Positions 29,301-37,082 of a DNA stretch of 64,000 nucleotides are shown piece by piece. The stretch is from Hahella sp. CCB-MM4 (GTDB lineage: Bacteria; Pseudomonadota; Gammaproteobacteria; Pseudomonadales; Oleiphilaceae): the NCBI RefSeq assembly GCF_002260525.1, contig NZ_MRYI01000001.1, positions 372,001 to 436,000 of the forward strand. The letters are read 5' to 3'. The position numbers and the translations under genes were made by a program. Every line of letters starts with the position of its first letter. Within the stretch, counting starts at the first letter, position 1. Under the pieces are notes generated by a model. The model had not been told where the DNA came from. It made no database searches and worked only from the letters and a program-made list of their open reading frames with translations.

Positions 29301-31422
29301 CATCGTACTGGACGCTTCCAATAACAAGCACGAACTGGATGATAGTCTGCGCGGTGAGATTGAAACACTGTTTAATCGCTTGAAGGTCGAAATCTCACGA
29401 GTGAAAGCCTTCCAGGAAACCCAGGCAGAGGCCGAACAGGAACAGACGCCAGAGATAGCGGAACCACAGGAAAAAGCGACAGACGAAAAGCTCGCGGAAC
29501 AAATGATGCAGTTCCAGCGCGAGCAACCTGCCGCCCCAGCCAAAGCGAAAGAGGAAAAGCCTGCCACTCCGGCACCTGCCGCTCCCCGTCAGGCACCTGT
29601 TGACACTATCAGGGTATCGGCTCCGTTACTTGAAGGCCTGGTCAACCTTGCCGGTGAGACCAGTATTGCCCGTGGCCTGCTGGAACAGCAGATCAGTGAC
29701 TTTGGTTATACTCTGGAAGAAATGCAGGCCACCATCGACCGTCAGCGTGAACAGTTACGCCGAATGGACATGGAAACAGAGGCCCAGGTTCTTTTCCGTA
29801 TGGAAAAAGAAGGCGGCCCTGAATACGAAGACTTCGATCCACTGGAAATGGACCGTTATTCATCCATACAGCAGCTTTCACGGGCACTGGGCGAATCCTC
29901 CTCGGATTTGACGGACCTCCGTGAAACTCTGATGAATAAGACCCGCGACGCGGAAACCCTGTTGCTGCAACAATCCCGGATCAATACCGAGTTGCAGGAA
30001 GGGCTGATGAAAACCCGCATGGTACCGTTTACCAGCACAGTCCCCCGTCTGCGCAGAATCATTCGCCAAGTCAGCACAGAACTCGGCAAGAAAGTCGATT
30101 TTGAGGTCTATAACCCAGAAGGCGAGCTGGACAGAACGGTTCTGGAACGGATGATTGCCCCTCTGGAGCACATGCTGCGTAACGCGGTCGACCACGGTGT
30201 AGAAATGCCCGACGTGCGTGCTGCTGCCGGCAAGTCCGAGACTGGCCGCATAGAGCTTTCCATCGGCCGTGAGGGTGGTGACGTCGTGCTGATCCTGTCT
30301 GATGACGGCGGCGGTATCAACGTTGACGCCATTCGTAAGAAAGCGGTCAAGCAAGGCCTATTGGACGAAGGCATGCATGTATCTGATCATGATGTATTGC
30401 AGTTTATCTTCCATGCAGGCTTCAGTACGGCGGAAAAAGTAACTCAGATTTCCGGGCGAGGCGTAGGTATGGACGTCGTGGCCAGCGAAATCAAACAGCT
30501 GGGTGGCCGGGTTTCGATTGACTCCAAGCCAGGCAAAGGAACCCGCTTTATCGTTCACCTGCCGTTTACCGTATCGGTAAACCGTGCCCTGATGGTAAAC
30601 ACCGGCGAAGACTATTACGCCATTCCGCTGAATACCATCGAAGGTATTGTTCGTGTCAGCACCTACGAGCTTGAGGAATACTACAAACCCGATGCTCCGC
30701 TGTATGAATATGCCGGACAGAGATATCGTCTGCAGTATCTGGGCAGTCTTCTTAACAGTGAGCACCATCCTAAACTGCAGGGACAAGTCCTGCCATTGCC
30801 GGTAATTCTGGTACGTGGCGGTGGCGATAAGCCTCTGGCCTTGCAGGTCGACAGCCTCATGGGCTCCCGTGAAATTGTGGTAAAAGGTCTCGGACCACAG
30901 TTTGCCAATGTTCGCGGTGTATCCGGTGCAACCATTCTTGGGGATGGTAGCGTGGTGGTCATTCTCGACTTGCCGGCCCTGTTGCGGACTGATATTACGA
31001 CTCAGCTGCACAGAGAAGTTGAACAGCCAGCAGAAGCGGCCCGCTCCGTCGGTCCGACCAAAGTTATGGTGGTGGACGACTCGGTAACAGTACGGAAAGT
31101 TACCTCACGTCTGTTGGAAAGGAACGGCATGGAAGTAATCACTGCAAAAGATGGTGTCGATGCGATTGCCATTCTGCAGGATCACAAACCAGACGTTATG
31201 CTATTGGATATTGAGATGCCCAGGATGGACGGCTTCGAGGTTGCCAGCCTTGTTCGCCACGACTCGCGTCTGAAAGACGTGCCGATCATCATGATCACCT
31301 CACGTACCGGTCAGAAGCACAGAGAACGTGCTCTGTCCATCGGCGTGAATGAGTACCTGGGTAAACCGTTCCAGGAAAGCGTTCTTCTCGACACGATAGA
31401 GAGTCTTGTGGATAAACGCTGA
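23308..31422 (+). CDS. chpA: Hybrid chemotaxis kinase ChpA with multiple phosphotransfer domains
   Basis: A 2704-residue histidine kinase, the core of the Chp system; P. aeruginosa ChpA is about 2470. Order: FimL-like N-terminal helical region (about 1-600) with a non-canonical HQVHGTLQM (His49); seven canonical HTLKG phosphotransfer sites at His640, His855, His1014, His1324, His1483, His1687 and His1975; a Thr version at Thr1156 (TTLAHGAHVAG) and an Ala version at Ala1840 (ATLNGGAKL). Then CheA dimerisation (from about 2096), HATPase (Asn2292 in HMLRNAVDHG; DDGGG; GRGVGMDVV), CheW-like domain (about 2420-2560) and a receiver (from about 2584, Asp2634 in LLDIEMPR). Glu/Pro-rich linkers separate the Hpt modules. 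The TGA overlaps the chpB ATG. It is predicted to phosphorylate PilG and PilH. Confidence 0.96.
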   Translation: MAGNHDYVALEWVKGEIDSTLNQAQLALEDYVNNTEDSAKLRFCLNYIHQVHGTLQMVEFYGAALLAEEMEQLAKALLQEKVANPTEAIEVLMQAILQLPNYLSRLQSSQRDLPVVLLPLLNDLRASRGESLLSDTSLFTPDLSILRIPAPDVARQRLQNDKMVAQLRKLRQMYQFALAGIIRESDLEANYNYMIKVFQRLESICQDTPFSQLWRLSGGFTSGLQAKYIELSSGTKNVLRYLDANLKRMIEEHVDILGQPAPEDLAKHLLYYIARSEGSNSSIDSIRKDYRLSQALPSEQEVNEERQRMTGPDRGAIDSVVDALNEELARVKDQLDLFVRGEYKDASDLQELIPGLQQVSNTMAVLGLGIPRKVIGEQIEIIENLVKTGEVPDDNVLMDIAGALLYIEATLSGFGGDEQKEPSAGAPAEVPKDQVQNAHEAVIREARNGLEQAKTDIVEFIASHWDKSEIQGVPALLQSIRGGLKIIPLDQAADLLEACAKYIDEQLLKKEQAPDWSQLDTLADAITSIEYYLERLSEGSRDNDMILEVAEQSLAQLGYPIGGGAAAPAPVAAPQPAPPAAAPESSSEKATDQELIDDEIIEIFVEEAAEVLETIKQFYPSFQANPEDRTALTELRRAYHTLKGSGRLVGATAIGELAWAVENMLNRVIEGSIQTNLEMFELLEHVNDKLPELIESYKSGSGVADTQAYIDTAERLAAARKQARVSQEDLEEDSETEIEATLEAPEEDSDTTGPILPITPSEPASPSEFASGGALPTVEEEEEPEAESITEEPVAESTAAPAAVADDDDMIDDEIIEIFVEEAGEVLDTINEFLPQYLSSYDNNEALTEVRRAFHTLKGSGRLVGASQVGELSWSVENLLNRVLDGTIFMSDVIGNLITTVVGVLPDLVEDFKLQRGPSHNTDGLMEQAHALAKGEVPSSTIPAGEDLPDFVEPSALNADSMLVEETLDIDPALKEIFLAETESHLETLGAFVREAQTAAEPIDLTDDISRAMHTLKGSANTAGIEPIASVVVPVEKFVKEARAHAVKVDGRIAEMLADTARFVREGLDQVDTTPLRELEGTSEFLEKLQHISAEYLADDNRYGNLQNEDKPDPHLINLFLTDGVDILLDAERILNEWRRDPEVTIDIDNLVNELTTLAHGAHVAGLDDVAELAQALEGLYERAMKGEPGEDYFFDLAIRGHESLISMMDQVAAGLATQPEQGLIAELNALAVSLQSVNEPSVEEEESISVEEAAAAEIPVLEENLEDSTSAPEAGVYTLDPDLAEVFLEEANDIMTSSGEVIQEWSQDSTNLELVKQLQRDLHTLKGGARLAGIPPIGDLAHELESLFEGVVEGRVHTDEEAVNLALLAHDTLAGMVDSISNASTASDAPDLIEALRGYISGSTTDDSSEETEYELPLPEIDANGDDEIPVLEEVAPLDPEMVDIFLEEAQDIIHRTGETLHDWSADLTNSDLLAQLQRDLHTLKGGARMAEIRPIGDLAHELETLFERLTEGRLQPVPGMVGLATESHDRLAGMVDAVAQLHPVQPAQDLVTRIQAMASGTPHEAVEEVEEETDFELETPTMQVEELPEIQTDEELELPEVELSDETPDAESLAPAPAVTPKLEELDVSGVENETYDTANLDGELVSIFLEEAQELIDTTAQNLQSWLTDLDNIEHVKELQRALHTLKGGARMAEIKPIGDLSHELETLFEGIVEGRFAAEPSLSDLMLQCHDRLAVMVENVANQQPVSAANDLIMRVTHYYNHHAKGGLQARDTISEIEREQQSLQNLAGDTSEDELRVIFLDESRDIMEAVMDCFDRWKENPDNVSPARELTRDLATLNGGAKLAHVGSVSTLTEALTKCMESVVDGQHQISDEVISLVERSMRYISRLLDQIEQLEQPEVPNELIHELEQLERGEPIVRTTLELEVDPEILQVFIEEADELLSSLDRELGDWSRDPRNANHADAMARALHTLKGGARLATLSDIGDLTQELESIVLDASNNKHELDDSLRGEIETLFNRLKVEISRVKAFQETQAEAEQEQTPEIAEPQEKATDEKLAEQMMQFQREQPAAPAKAKEEKPATPAPAAPRQAPVDTIRVSAPLLEGLVNLAGETSIARGLLEQQISDFGYTLEEMQATIDRQREQLRRMDMETEAQVLFRMEKEGGPEYEDFDPLEMDRYSSIQQLSRALGESSSDLTDLRETLMNKTRDAETLLLQQSRINTELQEGLMKTRMVPFTSTVPRLRRIIRQVSTELGKKVDFEVYNPEGELDRTVLERMIAPLEHMLRNAVDHGVEMPDVRAAAGKSETGRIELSIGREGGDVVLILSDDGGGINVDAIRKKAVKQGLLDEGMHVSDHDVLQFIFHAGFSTAEKVTQISGRGVGMDVVASEIKQLGGRVSIDSKPGKGTRFIVHLPFTVSVNRALMVNTGEDYYAIPLNTIEGIVRVSTYELEEYYKPDAPLYEYAGQRYRLQYLGSLLNSEHHPKLQGQVLPLPVILVRGGGDKPLALQVDSLMGSREIVVKGLGPQFANVRGVSGATILGDGSVVVILDLPALLRTDITTQLHREVEQPAEAARSVGPTKVMVVDDSVTVRKVTSRLLERNGMEVITAKDGVDAIAILQDHKPDVMLLDIEMPRMDGFEVASLVRHDSRLKDVPIIMITSRTGQKHRERALSIGVNEYLGKPFQESVLLDTIESLVDKR

Positions 31423-32471
31423 TGCCGGACCAACAAGCAGTCATAGGGCTGATTTCTGACTGCCCGCTGCAACGTCACATCATGCAAGCCGCCATTGAAG
31501 GCTATGGTTTTGCTGTGGCGGCCAACAGTGACCCGGCACGTATCGACAAAGAGTTTCTGGAACGGTACATGTTGGTTCAGGCATGGGTAGTCATACTCGC
31601 AGATGAAGATCTGTGGTCGGAAGCCATTGATGCCCTGATAGAACTTAGTGAAGCACCTATTCTATTTGGGCTCGGTGAAGCTCCCGGGAAGCATTCTCCG
31701 GAATACGCAAAATGGGAACGCCGACTTTACAGTAAGCTGGTTGAACTGGTTGGCGAACCGGAAACTCTGTCAGAGCATGTTGAAACGCTGAATGATCTGG
31801 ACTCCCTGATCAACAGGAATCCACAGGCCATTCCCCTACCCCACCACATCCGCCCGGCCACCGCATCGGATCCAGTGGAGAGGGTAGTCATACTGGGCGC
31901 CTCTCTTGGGGGGCCGGCAGCGGTCAAAGGCTTCTTAGACTGCCTTCCTGTGGGACTTCCAGCTGCCTATGTCTACGCACAGCATATTGACCAGAATTCG
32001 GCGAACGTCCTGGTCAGGGTACTGGGTCGGCATGCCACCGTTAAATTGTCGGAGGCCCATCATGGAAACAGCCTGCACAACGGTGAAGTGGTGATCATGC
32101 CCGTGGATCAGGAAGTCACATTTGATGAAGACGGTGCCATGTTCTTCCAAGAGCATGAATGGCCCGGCCCTTATGGACCGTCGATAGATCAGGTGATGCT
32201 GAACGTCGCTAACTACTATGGATCTAAAGTCCATGCCATCCTGTTTAGTGGCATGGGTAACGATGGAGCCATTGCGGGGCCACTATTAAAAGCATACGGC
32301 AGCAGGATTTGGACACAGACCTCGGAATCCTGCGCGAATAGTTCCATGCCGGATTCTGTCGCCGACACCGGCTGCGTAGAGTTCCGGGGAACTCCTGTAC
32401 AGCTTGCTGATAAGTTGGTTAAAACGATTGAGCTTGAGGAACTTTCCAAGCGCCGCCGGGGTATAGGATGA
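31422..32471 (+). CDS. chpB: CheB-type methylesterase ChpB
   Basis: A 349-residue protein-glutamate methylesterase. The C-terminal half holds the catalytic triad: Ser161 in ILGASLGGPA, the histidine of YAQHID and the aspartate of SGMGNDGA. The N-terminal about 120 residues resemble a receiver in size but start VIGLISDCPL with no acidic pocket or clear phospho-Asp, so this part is probably degenerate. The ATG overlaps the chpA TGA (TGATG), showing translational coupling. It would reverse PilK methylation of PilJ. Confidence 0.93.
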   Translation: MPDQQAVIGLISDCPLQRHIMQAAIEGYGFAVAANSDPARIDKEFLERYMLVQAWVVILADEDLWSEAIDALIELSEAPILFGLGEAPGKHSPEYAKWERRLYSKLVELVGEPETLSEHVETLNDLDSLINRNPQAIPLPHHIRPATASDPVERVVILGASLGGPAAVKGFLDCLPVGLPAAYVYAQHIDQNSANVLVRVLGRHATVKLSEAHHGNSLHNGEVVIMPVDQEVTFDEDGAMFFQEHEWPGPYGPSIDQVMLNVANYYGSKVHAILFSGMGNDGAIAGPLLKAYGSRIWTQTSESCANSSMPDSVADTGCVEFRGTPVQLADKLVKTIELEELSKRRRGIG

Positions 32472-32501
32472 GACGGTTGATCGGTAGAGATTCCTAATTG
32501 G

Positions 32502-32609
32502 GCTGAGACTGTGAATAGGTTGAAGACTGATAATAGCTTGAAGGCTCCTAATAAGTTAAAGACTCCTGATAAGTTGAGGACTCCTAATAAGTTAAGGGCT
32601 CTTGGCAGA
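32502..32609. repeat. 18-bp tandem repeat between chpB and chpC
   Basis: Five adjacent 18-bp units from 32520 to 32609, with a sixth degenerate unit at 32502-32519. The consensus is about TTGARGACTCCTAATAAG, and neighbouring units differ by one to several bases. Stops in all plus frames show it is not coding on that strand. It resembles a minisatellite. The unit contains no long inverted repeat. Confidence 0.85.
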
Positions 32610-32737
32610 ACGGAAGCTTAAGCAGAACGAAAGGTTAATGAGACAGAAAGAGAGCCAGACATTGGCGTACTATTCTGCCCAAAATTGTTATAAATACGTG
32701 TTTAATTGAATTCGATACTGCGACTGAGGATATCCAG

Positions 32738-33208
32738 ATGGCGCAAACACCAAACCAAATTTCCTGCCTGCTGATTCCTGTCAAGGACCGGCAGTTGCTA
32801 CTTCCAAACGCCAGCGTGGCTGAAATTGTTGATTTTCAGCAGCCTGAGAAAACGACTGGAAGCCCTGAATGGTTTTTGGGCTACATCCGCTGGCGGGGAA
32901 TACGTTTGCCCGTCATTTCGTACGATGCAGCGAACGATCAAGGGGCCGCTCCTGCTCCTTCCCAGCAGGCTCGGATTGCAGTCACCAATACCATCGGTGA
33001 ACATCACGGGAATCTGCCGTTCATTGCCTTTGTAACTGAGGGGTTACCTCGATTGATGAAGGTGACCAAGGAAGAGATTACAGAGCGTGACGAAGTTGCT
33101 TTGAGCTTTGCAGACCAGGCCGCCGTAAGAATCAGCGGTGAGGAAGCCTTTATTCCCAAGCTCGAAAAACTGGAAGAGTTGGCCGTGAAGGCCGTCTCCA
33201 GCTATTAA
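32738..33208 (+). CDS. chpC: CheW-like adaptor ChpC
   Basis: A 156-residue CheW-domain protein. FLGYIRWRGIRLPVISYD near residue 46 is the CheW core, and residues 75-110 carry GEHHGNLPFIAFVTEGLPR. In P. aeruginosa, ChpC is the second adaptor of the cluster and is not essential for twitching. It is separated from chpB by 266 bp containing tandem repeats, so it may depend on read-through or its own promoter. Confidence 0.88.
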   Translation: MAQTPNQISCLLIPVKDRQLLLPNASVAEIVDFQQPEKTTGSPEWFLGYIRWRGIRLPVISYDAANDQGAAPAPSQQARIAVTNTIGEHHGNLPFIAFVTEGLPRLMKVTKEEITERDEVALSFADQAAVRISGEEAFIPKLEKLEELAVKAVSSY

Positions 33209-33233
33209 GTGCATTTATAAAGAAGTCAGTCCA

Positions 33234-33255
33234 GGGCGGACATACAGGTCCGCCC
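33234..33255. terminator. Stem-loop between convergent chpC and malE-like genes
   Basis: GGGCGGAC and GTCCGCCC form a perfect 8-bp stem with a 6-base loop. No U-run follows on either strand, so it may be a weak or rho-assisted terminator. Confidence 0.5.
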
Positions 33256-33270
33256 CCACAACCCTCCAGC

Positions 33271-34506
33271 CTAATTGATATCAGCCAGATAGTGGCGACG
33301 ACGCCAGCCTTTCAGTTCATCCAACTTTCGTAACCGCCCGGCAATATCGGCCAGAGTCGGAGAAATATCGGCCTCGCCTTTAAGCATCTGAGGCAGCTTG
33401 GTACTGAACAAACTCCAGAATCGTTTCATTTCAGGCAGATCCGGCATCAACTCCCCCTTTTCTGCACTCTCGAATGTATGAAATATCAGGGGGTCCCTCG
33501 CCAGTTCTTTCATCAATCGAATATTAGCCACAGCCCCTAAGGGTTTGTCAGCATTCACTACCTTCAGGCCTTCATATGTCAGGAGATAGTCTTCCAGGAA
33601 TTTTTGTGCGGCTTCCTTCTTCTGGCTGGCCACATTAATCGCGGCAGACAGAACTCCCACAAAAGGCTTGCCGGGCTTGGAAGCCTCCACAGAAGGTATG
33701 TAATCGACACCAAACTCAATGCCTGATTCCCTGATCTCATTCCAGGCCCAGGGTCCGTTAATAATCATCGCCACATTGCCGCTTTTGAAACCGTCCATCA
33801 TTGACCCGTAATTAGCATCCCCCGGCACTATTTTGCGCTCAATCAGACCTCGGATACTGTCAATCGCCCGGCTGGCTCCAGCATTATCAAACCCCACATC
33901 AGTGAGATCATAAATACCGTCTTCCTTACCAAAGCTATATGCTCCGGTCGCAGCAATGATGGGCCAGGTGAAATAGGTATTGTTAAAGTCCCAAACCAAA
34001 GCTTTCTTGCTCTGCTTTGCCAACTGCCGGTCCAACTGTTCCACGTCTTTCAATGTTTTTGGAGGAGTGCTGACCAGTGCTTTGTTGTATATAAGACTCA
34101 CAGCTTCAATGGCGATGGGAAACCCATAGATGCGATCACCGACAGTCAAAGCATCCCAGGTAAAGGGGGCTACGCTGTTGCGCATTGTAACAGAGGGGGT
34201 AACAGGCTCAAGGAAGCCTTCGTTGATCCAGGGTCCAAAACGGTCATGGGCCCATATCACAATATCCGGCCCCTGCGCTGTGGGCGCCAGGCGATCAAAC
34301 TTGGTCGTCAGGCTGTCAGGAGTTTCCACTCTGACCGATATACCGGTTTCGGCCTCAAAGCGACGGCCGACTTCCGCCACACCGTTGAATCCTTTGTCAG
34401 AACCAATCCACAACAGCAGCTCGGGATCACTGGCTGCGCCGGCAGATATCGAAAAGACAGATAGAAGAGCACAGGAAAGAAAACTGAGCTTCAGAGAATT
34501 TATCAT
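33271..34506 (-). CDS. Maltose/maltodextrin-type solute-binding protein (MalE-like), orphan
   Basis: A 411-residue periplasmic binding protein of the MalE family. The ATG at 34506 (GAGG about 10 bases upstream) gives MINSLKLSFLSCALLSVFSI..AGAAS, a normal signal peptide; the frame is open further upstream but that part is not family-like. Family features: LLLWIGSDKGFNGVAEVGRRFE, GPDIVIWAHDRFG, YGFPIAIEAVSLIYNK, and GPWAWNEIRESGI. No MalF/MalG/MalK genes are adjacent, so it is an orphan component or works with a distant permease. It diverges from zur, where related genomes have znuA. Confidence 0.88.
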   Translation of the reverse strand: MINSLKLSFLSCALLSVFSISAGAASDPELLLWIGSDKGFNGVAEVGRRFEAETGISVRVETPDSLTTKFDRLAPTAQGPDIVIWAHDRFGPWINEGFLEPVTPSVTMRNSVAPFTWDALTVGDRIYGFPIAIEAVSLIYNKALVSTPPKTLKDVEQLDRQLAKQSKKALVWDFNNTYFTWPIIAATGAYSFGKEDGIYDLTDVGFDNAGASRAIDSIRGLIERKIVPGDANYGSMMDGFKSGNVAMIINGPWAWNEIRESGIEFGVDYIPSVEASKPGKPFVGVLSAAINVASQKKEAAQKFLEDYLLTYEGLKVVNADKPLGAVANIRLMKELARDPLIFHTFESAEKGELMPDLPEMKRFWSLFSTKLPQMLKGEADISPTLADIAGRLRKLDELKGWRRRHYLADIN

Positions 34507-34931
34507 TGTTTTAGCCTCATTTCGCTTAAGGGGGTTAAACCCTCGACAATGAGACTCAGCGCTAACGATTTCCCTGCCGCCTTTATAGATCCCTTTAGAT
34601 TCCCGGCATCGTTGTATCAGGGTCCATTCCAACTGACTCGACGCACAGGAGGCTTTTGGACACTTTGTTATTTTAGTGAATTGACGGTAATTCTAGACCC
34701 TTTTGTGAATGTTTGCAGTGATTTTATAGGTAAGTTTACATATATTTATCAACTTTTAGCGACACTTCGAATTTTCATCACATGTTTCCCCTCTTCGCAC
34801 ACCTTCCCTCCGCTGGATATTTGCCCGTCGGCTCTCTTGAAGGGAAGACACCTTGGAGAGTGAAACGTTATAATGTAGCATCAGCAGTTTACCCCAGTAT
34901 TCCTCAAGACTTTGGTGCAATCCAGGACGAC
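34507..34931. other. Divergent intergenic region between malE-like gene and zur
   Basis: About 425 bases. It includes the Zur-box-like element at 34867-34879 close to zur. An open frame runs upstream of the chosen zur start, but its residues are not Zur-like. The AT-rich stretch 34730-34760 could hold a promoter. Nothing else was recognised. Confidence 0.6.
34867..34879. promoter_or_regulatory. Zur box
   Basis: GTTATAATGTAGC, with the pattern GnTAnAnTnTAnC conserved on both strands, matches the core of gammaproteobacterial Zur operators. It sits 53 bp upstream of the zur start, consistent with zinc-dependent autoregulation of zur-znuC-znuB. Confidence 0.75.
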
Positions 34932-35411
34932 ATGACCGAAACGACCGTATTCAGCCAGCATGATCATAAGCGCTGCATCCAGGACGCTCTGGAAACTGCA
35001 AAAGAGCTATGCAGAAACCAGGGGCTGCGGCTGACGGATACCCGACTGCGGGTTCTCGAATTGATATGGCAATCCCACACACCCGTGGGAGCCTACGAGA
35101 TACTCGCCAAGTTTAATGAGGAAGGTCGCAATTCTGCGCCGCCAACCGTATATCGGGCACTTGAATTTCTGCAGGAACACAATCTGGTCCACAGACTCGC
35201 CTCACTGAATGCCTTTATCGGCTGCATCGCCCCGGAACATGGTCATCAAGGCAGCTTCCTGATTTGCCGCAAGTGCTCCAAGGCGCAGGAGTTAACCTCT
35301 GCTGAGCTGGAGGAAAGCATTCAGGCACTGGCAGGAAAACAAGGGTTTACTGTAGATAACATGACACTCGAAGTCAGCGGACTGTGCCCCCGCTGTAAGG
35401 CGGAAGCGTGA
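34932..35411 (+). CDS. zur: Zinc uptake regulator Zur (Fur family)
   Basis: A 159-residue Fur-family repressor of zinc uptake. The ATG at 34932 gives [20 protein letters not shown]. The winged helix spans about residues 30-90 ([37 protein letters not shown]). The structural zinc site is CRKCSKAQ with a second pair CPRC near the end, and EHGHQGSF precedes. It is autoregulated by the upstream Zur box. Its TGA overlaps the znuC GTG by 4 bp. Confidence 0.94.
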   Translation: MTETTVFSQHDHKRCIQDALETAKELCRNQGLRLTDTRLRVLELIWQSHTPVGAYEILAKFNEEGRNSAPPTVYRALEFLQEHNLVHRLASLNAFIGCIAPEHGHQGSFLICRKCSKAQELTSAELEESIQALAGKQGFTVDNMTLEVSGLCPRCKAEA

Positions 35412-36172
35412 CACAAACACCACTGGTCCGCTTGCAGGACATTTCCATCAGCATCGACGGGCAAGTTCTTCTGGAACGCATACAGATAGACATCAACCCC
35501 GGCGAGATCATTACGGTTATTGGTCCTAATGGAGCGGGGAAATCGACCCTGGCCAAACTGATTCTGGGATTGATCAAACCGACGTCCGGATTACTGGTAA
35601 GACAGCCCGGTCTCCGGGTTGGCTATGTCCCTCAGAAGTTCCATGTAGATCCCTCACTGCCGATGACCGTCAAGCGTTTCCTGCAGTTGGCGGATAACGC
35701 AGCCAATTGGCAACAGGCTTTGGCACGGGTTGATGTGAGCCAACTGGCCAATCAACCTTTGTCGACGCTCTCTGGTGGCGAAATGCAGCGGGTATTGCTT
35801 GCCCGGGCCATCCAGATTCAACCTCAACTGCTGGTTTTGGATGAACCTGCACAAGGTGTGGATGTCACCGGCCAAGCCGAGTTTTATCAATTGATTCGGA
35901 GCCTGCGGGATGAACTAAAGTGCGGTACCCTTCTGATCTCCCATGATCTGCATCTGGTCATGGCGGCTACAGATCAGGTTCTCTGCCTTAACCGGCATGT
36001 CTGCTGTGCCGGACATCCAGAAACCGTATCCAACGACCCGGCGTTCATCCATTTGTTCGGCAATCAGGCCGCCAGGTCTCTGGCGGTCTACCACCATCAT
36101 CACGATCACCATCATCACACCGACGGCACCATCGCCGAAGGAAGCGAGTGCACGAAACATAGCCATGCTTGA
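35408..36172 (+). CDS. znuC: Zinc ABC transporter ATP-binding protein ZnuC
   Basis: A 254-residue ATPase. Walker A is [13 protein letters not shown] near residue 39, the signature is [14 protein letters not shown] near 121, Walker B is LLVLDEP near 142, and the H-loop is LISHDLH. It starts at GTG overlapping the zur stop (GTGA). The C-terminus has a histidine cluster ([13 protein letters not shown] near residue 228) and ends KHSHA, which may buffer or sense zinc. It overlaps znuB by 8 bp. Confidence 0.95.
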   Translation: MTQTPLVRLQDISISIDGQVLLERIQIDINPGEIITVIGPNGAGKSTLAKLILGLIKPTSGLLVRQPGLRVGYVPQKFHVDPSLPMTVKRFLQLADNAANWQQALARVDVSQLANQPLSTLSGGEMQRVLLARAIQIQPQLLVLDEPAQGVDVTGQAEFYQLIRSLRDELKCGTLLISHDLHLVMAATDQVLCLNRHVCCAGHPETVSNDPAFIHLFGNQAARSLAVYHHHHDHHHHTDGTIAEGSECTKHSHA

Positions 36173-36962
36173 GATATTATTACCTGCTTTGCTCGGAGGT
36201 ATCGGCCTCGCTCTTATCACCGGCCCACTAGGATGTTTCGTCGTGTGGCGACGCATGTCCTACTTTGGTGACACACTCGCCCATTCCGCACTGTTGGGTG
36301 TCGTTCTTGGCCTGATTTTGGAGATTAACACCACGCTCGGCATTGTGATCGGATGCGCGCTTATGGCGCTGCTTCTCGGTTTTATGCAAAGCCAGCGTCA
36401 AATCGCCACCGATACACTACTTGGCATCCTGGCCCACAGTTCACTTTCTCTAGGGCTCGTTGCCCTTAGCTTTATGCCTCGATTACAGATAGATTTAATG
36501 GGATACCTGTTCGGCGACCTGCTCGCACTGACCTTTACTGACGTGGGCTGGATATTCGCCGGAGTTATCGCCGTATTACTTGCCTTGCACCGACTCTGGC
36601 GGGCATTGCTATTGACCACCCTGCATGAAGAACTGGCTGCTGTTGAAGGTATCAACACTCAAAAGACACGCATCTGCCTGATGTTGATGATGTCCCTTGT
36701 CATTGCATTAGCTATGAAAGTTGTGGGAGTGCTACTTGTTACCAGTCTGCTGATTATTCCCGCAGCTACGGCAAGGTTTTATGCCAACACGCCGGAACGA
36801 ATGGCCATGCTTGCGGCAATGGTGGGGGTGATTGCTGTATTGACGGGCCTTTCCATGTCCTGGTGGCAGGATACTCCAACCGGACCATCCGTCGTGATGT
36901 CTGCATTTTTCATGTTCCTGGTTTCATTTATCTATCGACAATGGCATCAACCGGCACATTAA
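36165..36962 (+). CDS. znuB: Zinc ABC transporter permease ZnuB
   Basis: A 265-residue polytopic permease of the ABC-3 family. The ATG at 36165 gives [20 protein letters not shown], the family's start; the frame is open further upstream inside znuC. Features: [17 protein letters not shown] near residue 33, [13 protein letters not shown] near 90, and [19 protein letters not shown] near 182. It would pair with ZnuC and a periplasmic ZnuA that is not in this window. Confidence 0.95.
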   Translation: MLEILLPALLGGIGLALITGPLGCFVVWRRMSYFGDTLAHSALLGVVLGLILEINTTLGIVIGCALMALLLGFMQSQRQIATDTLLGILAHSSLSLGLVALSFMPRLQIDLMGYLFGDLLALTFTDVGWIFAGVIAVLLALHRLWRALLLTTLHEELAAVEGINTQKTRICLMLMMSLVIALAMKVVGVLLVTSLLIIPAATARFYANTPERMAMLAAMVGVIAVLTGLSMSWWQDTPTGPSVVMSAFFMFLVSFIYRQWHQPAH

Positions 36963-37082
36963 TGACTGTGCCAACAGGTCGTTAGAAAATTCTCCCCGGA
37001 CCGCCTATATTTGTTTCAAAGTTCAAAACCGACGCCAGAACGGAAATCACCAGCCGAACATCCCTAACATACGGATCTGACT

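Noticed and set aside
30358-31011. 217-codon minus-strand frame
   Set aside because: Opposite the conserved ChpA kinase and CheW domains; no family features.
32502-32609. Possible CRISPR array
   Set aside because: Units are directly adjacent 18-mers without spacers.
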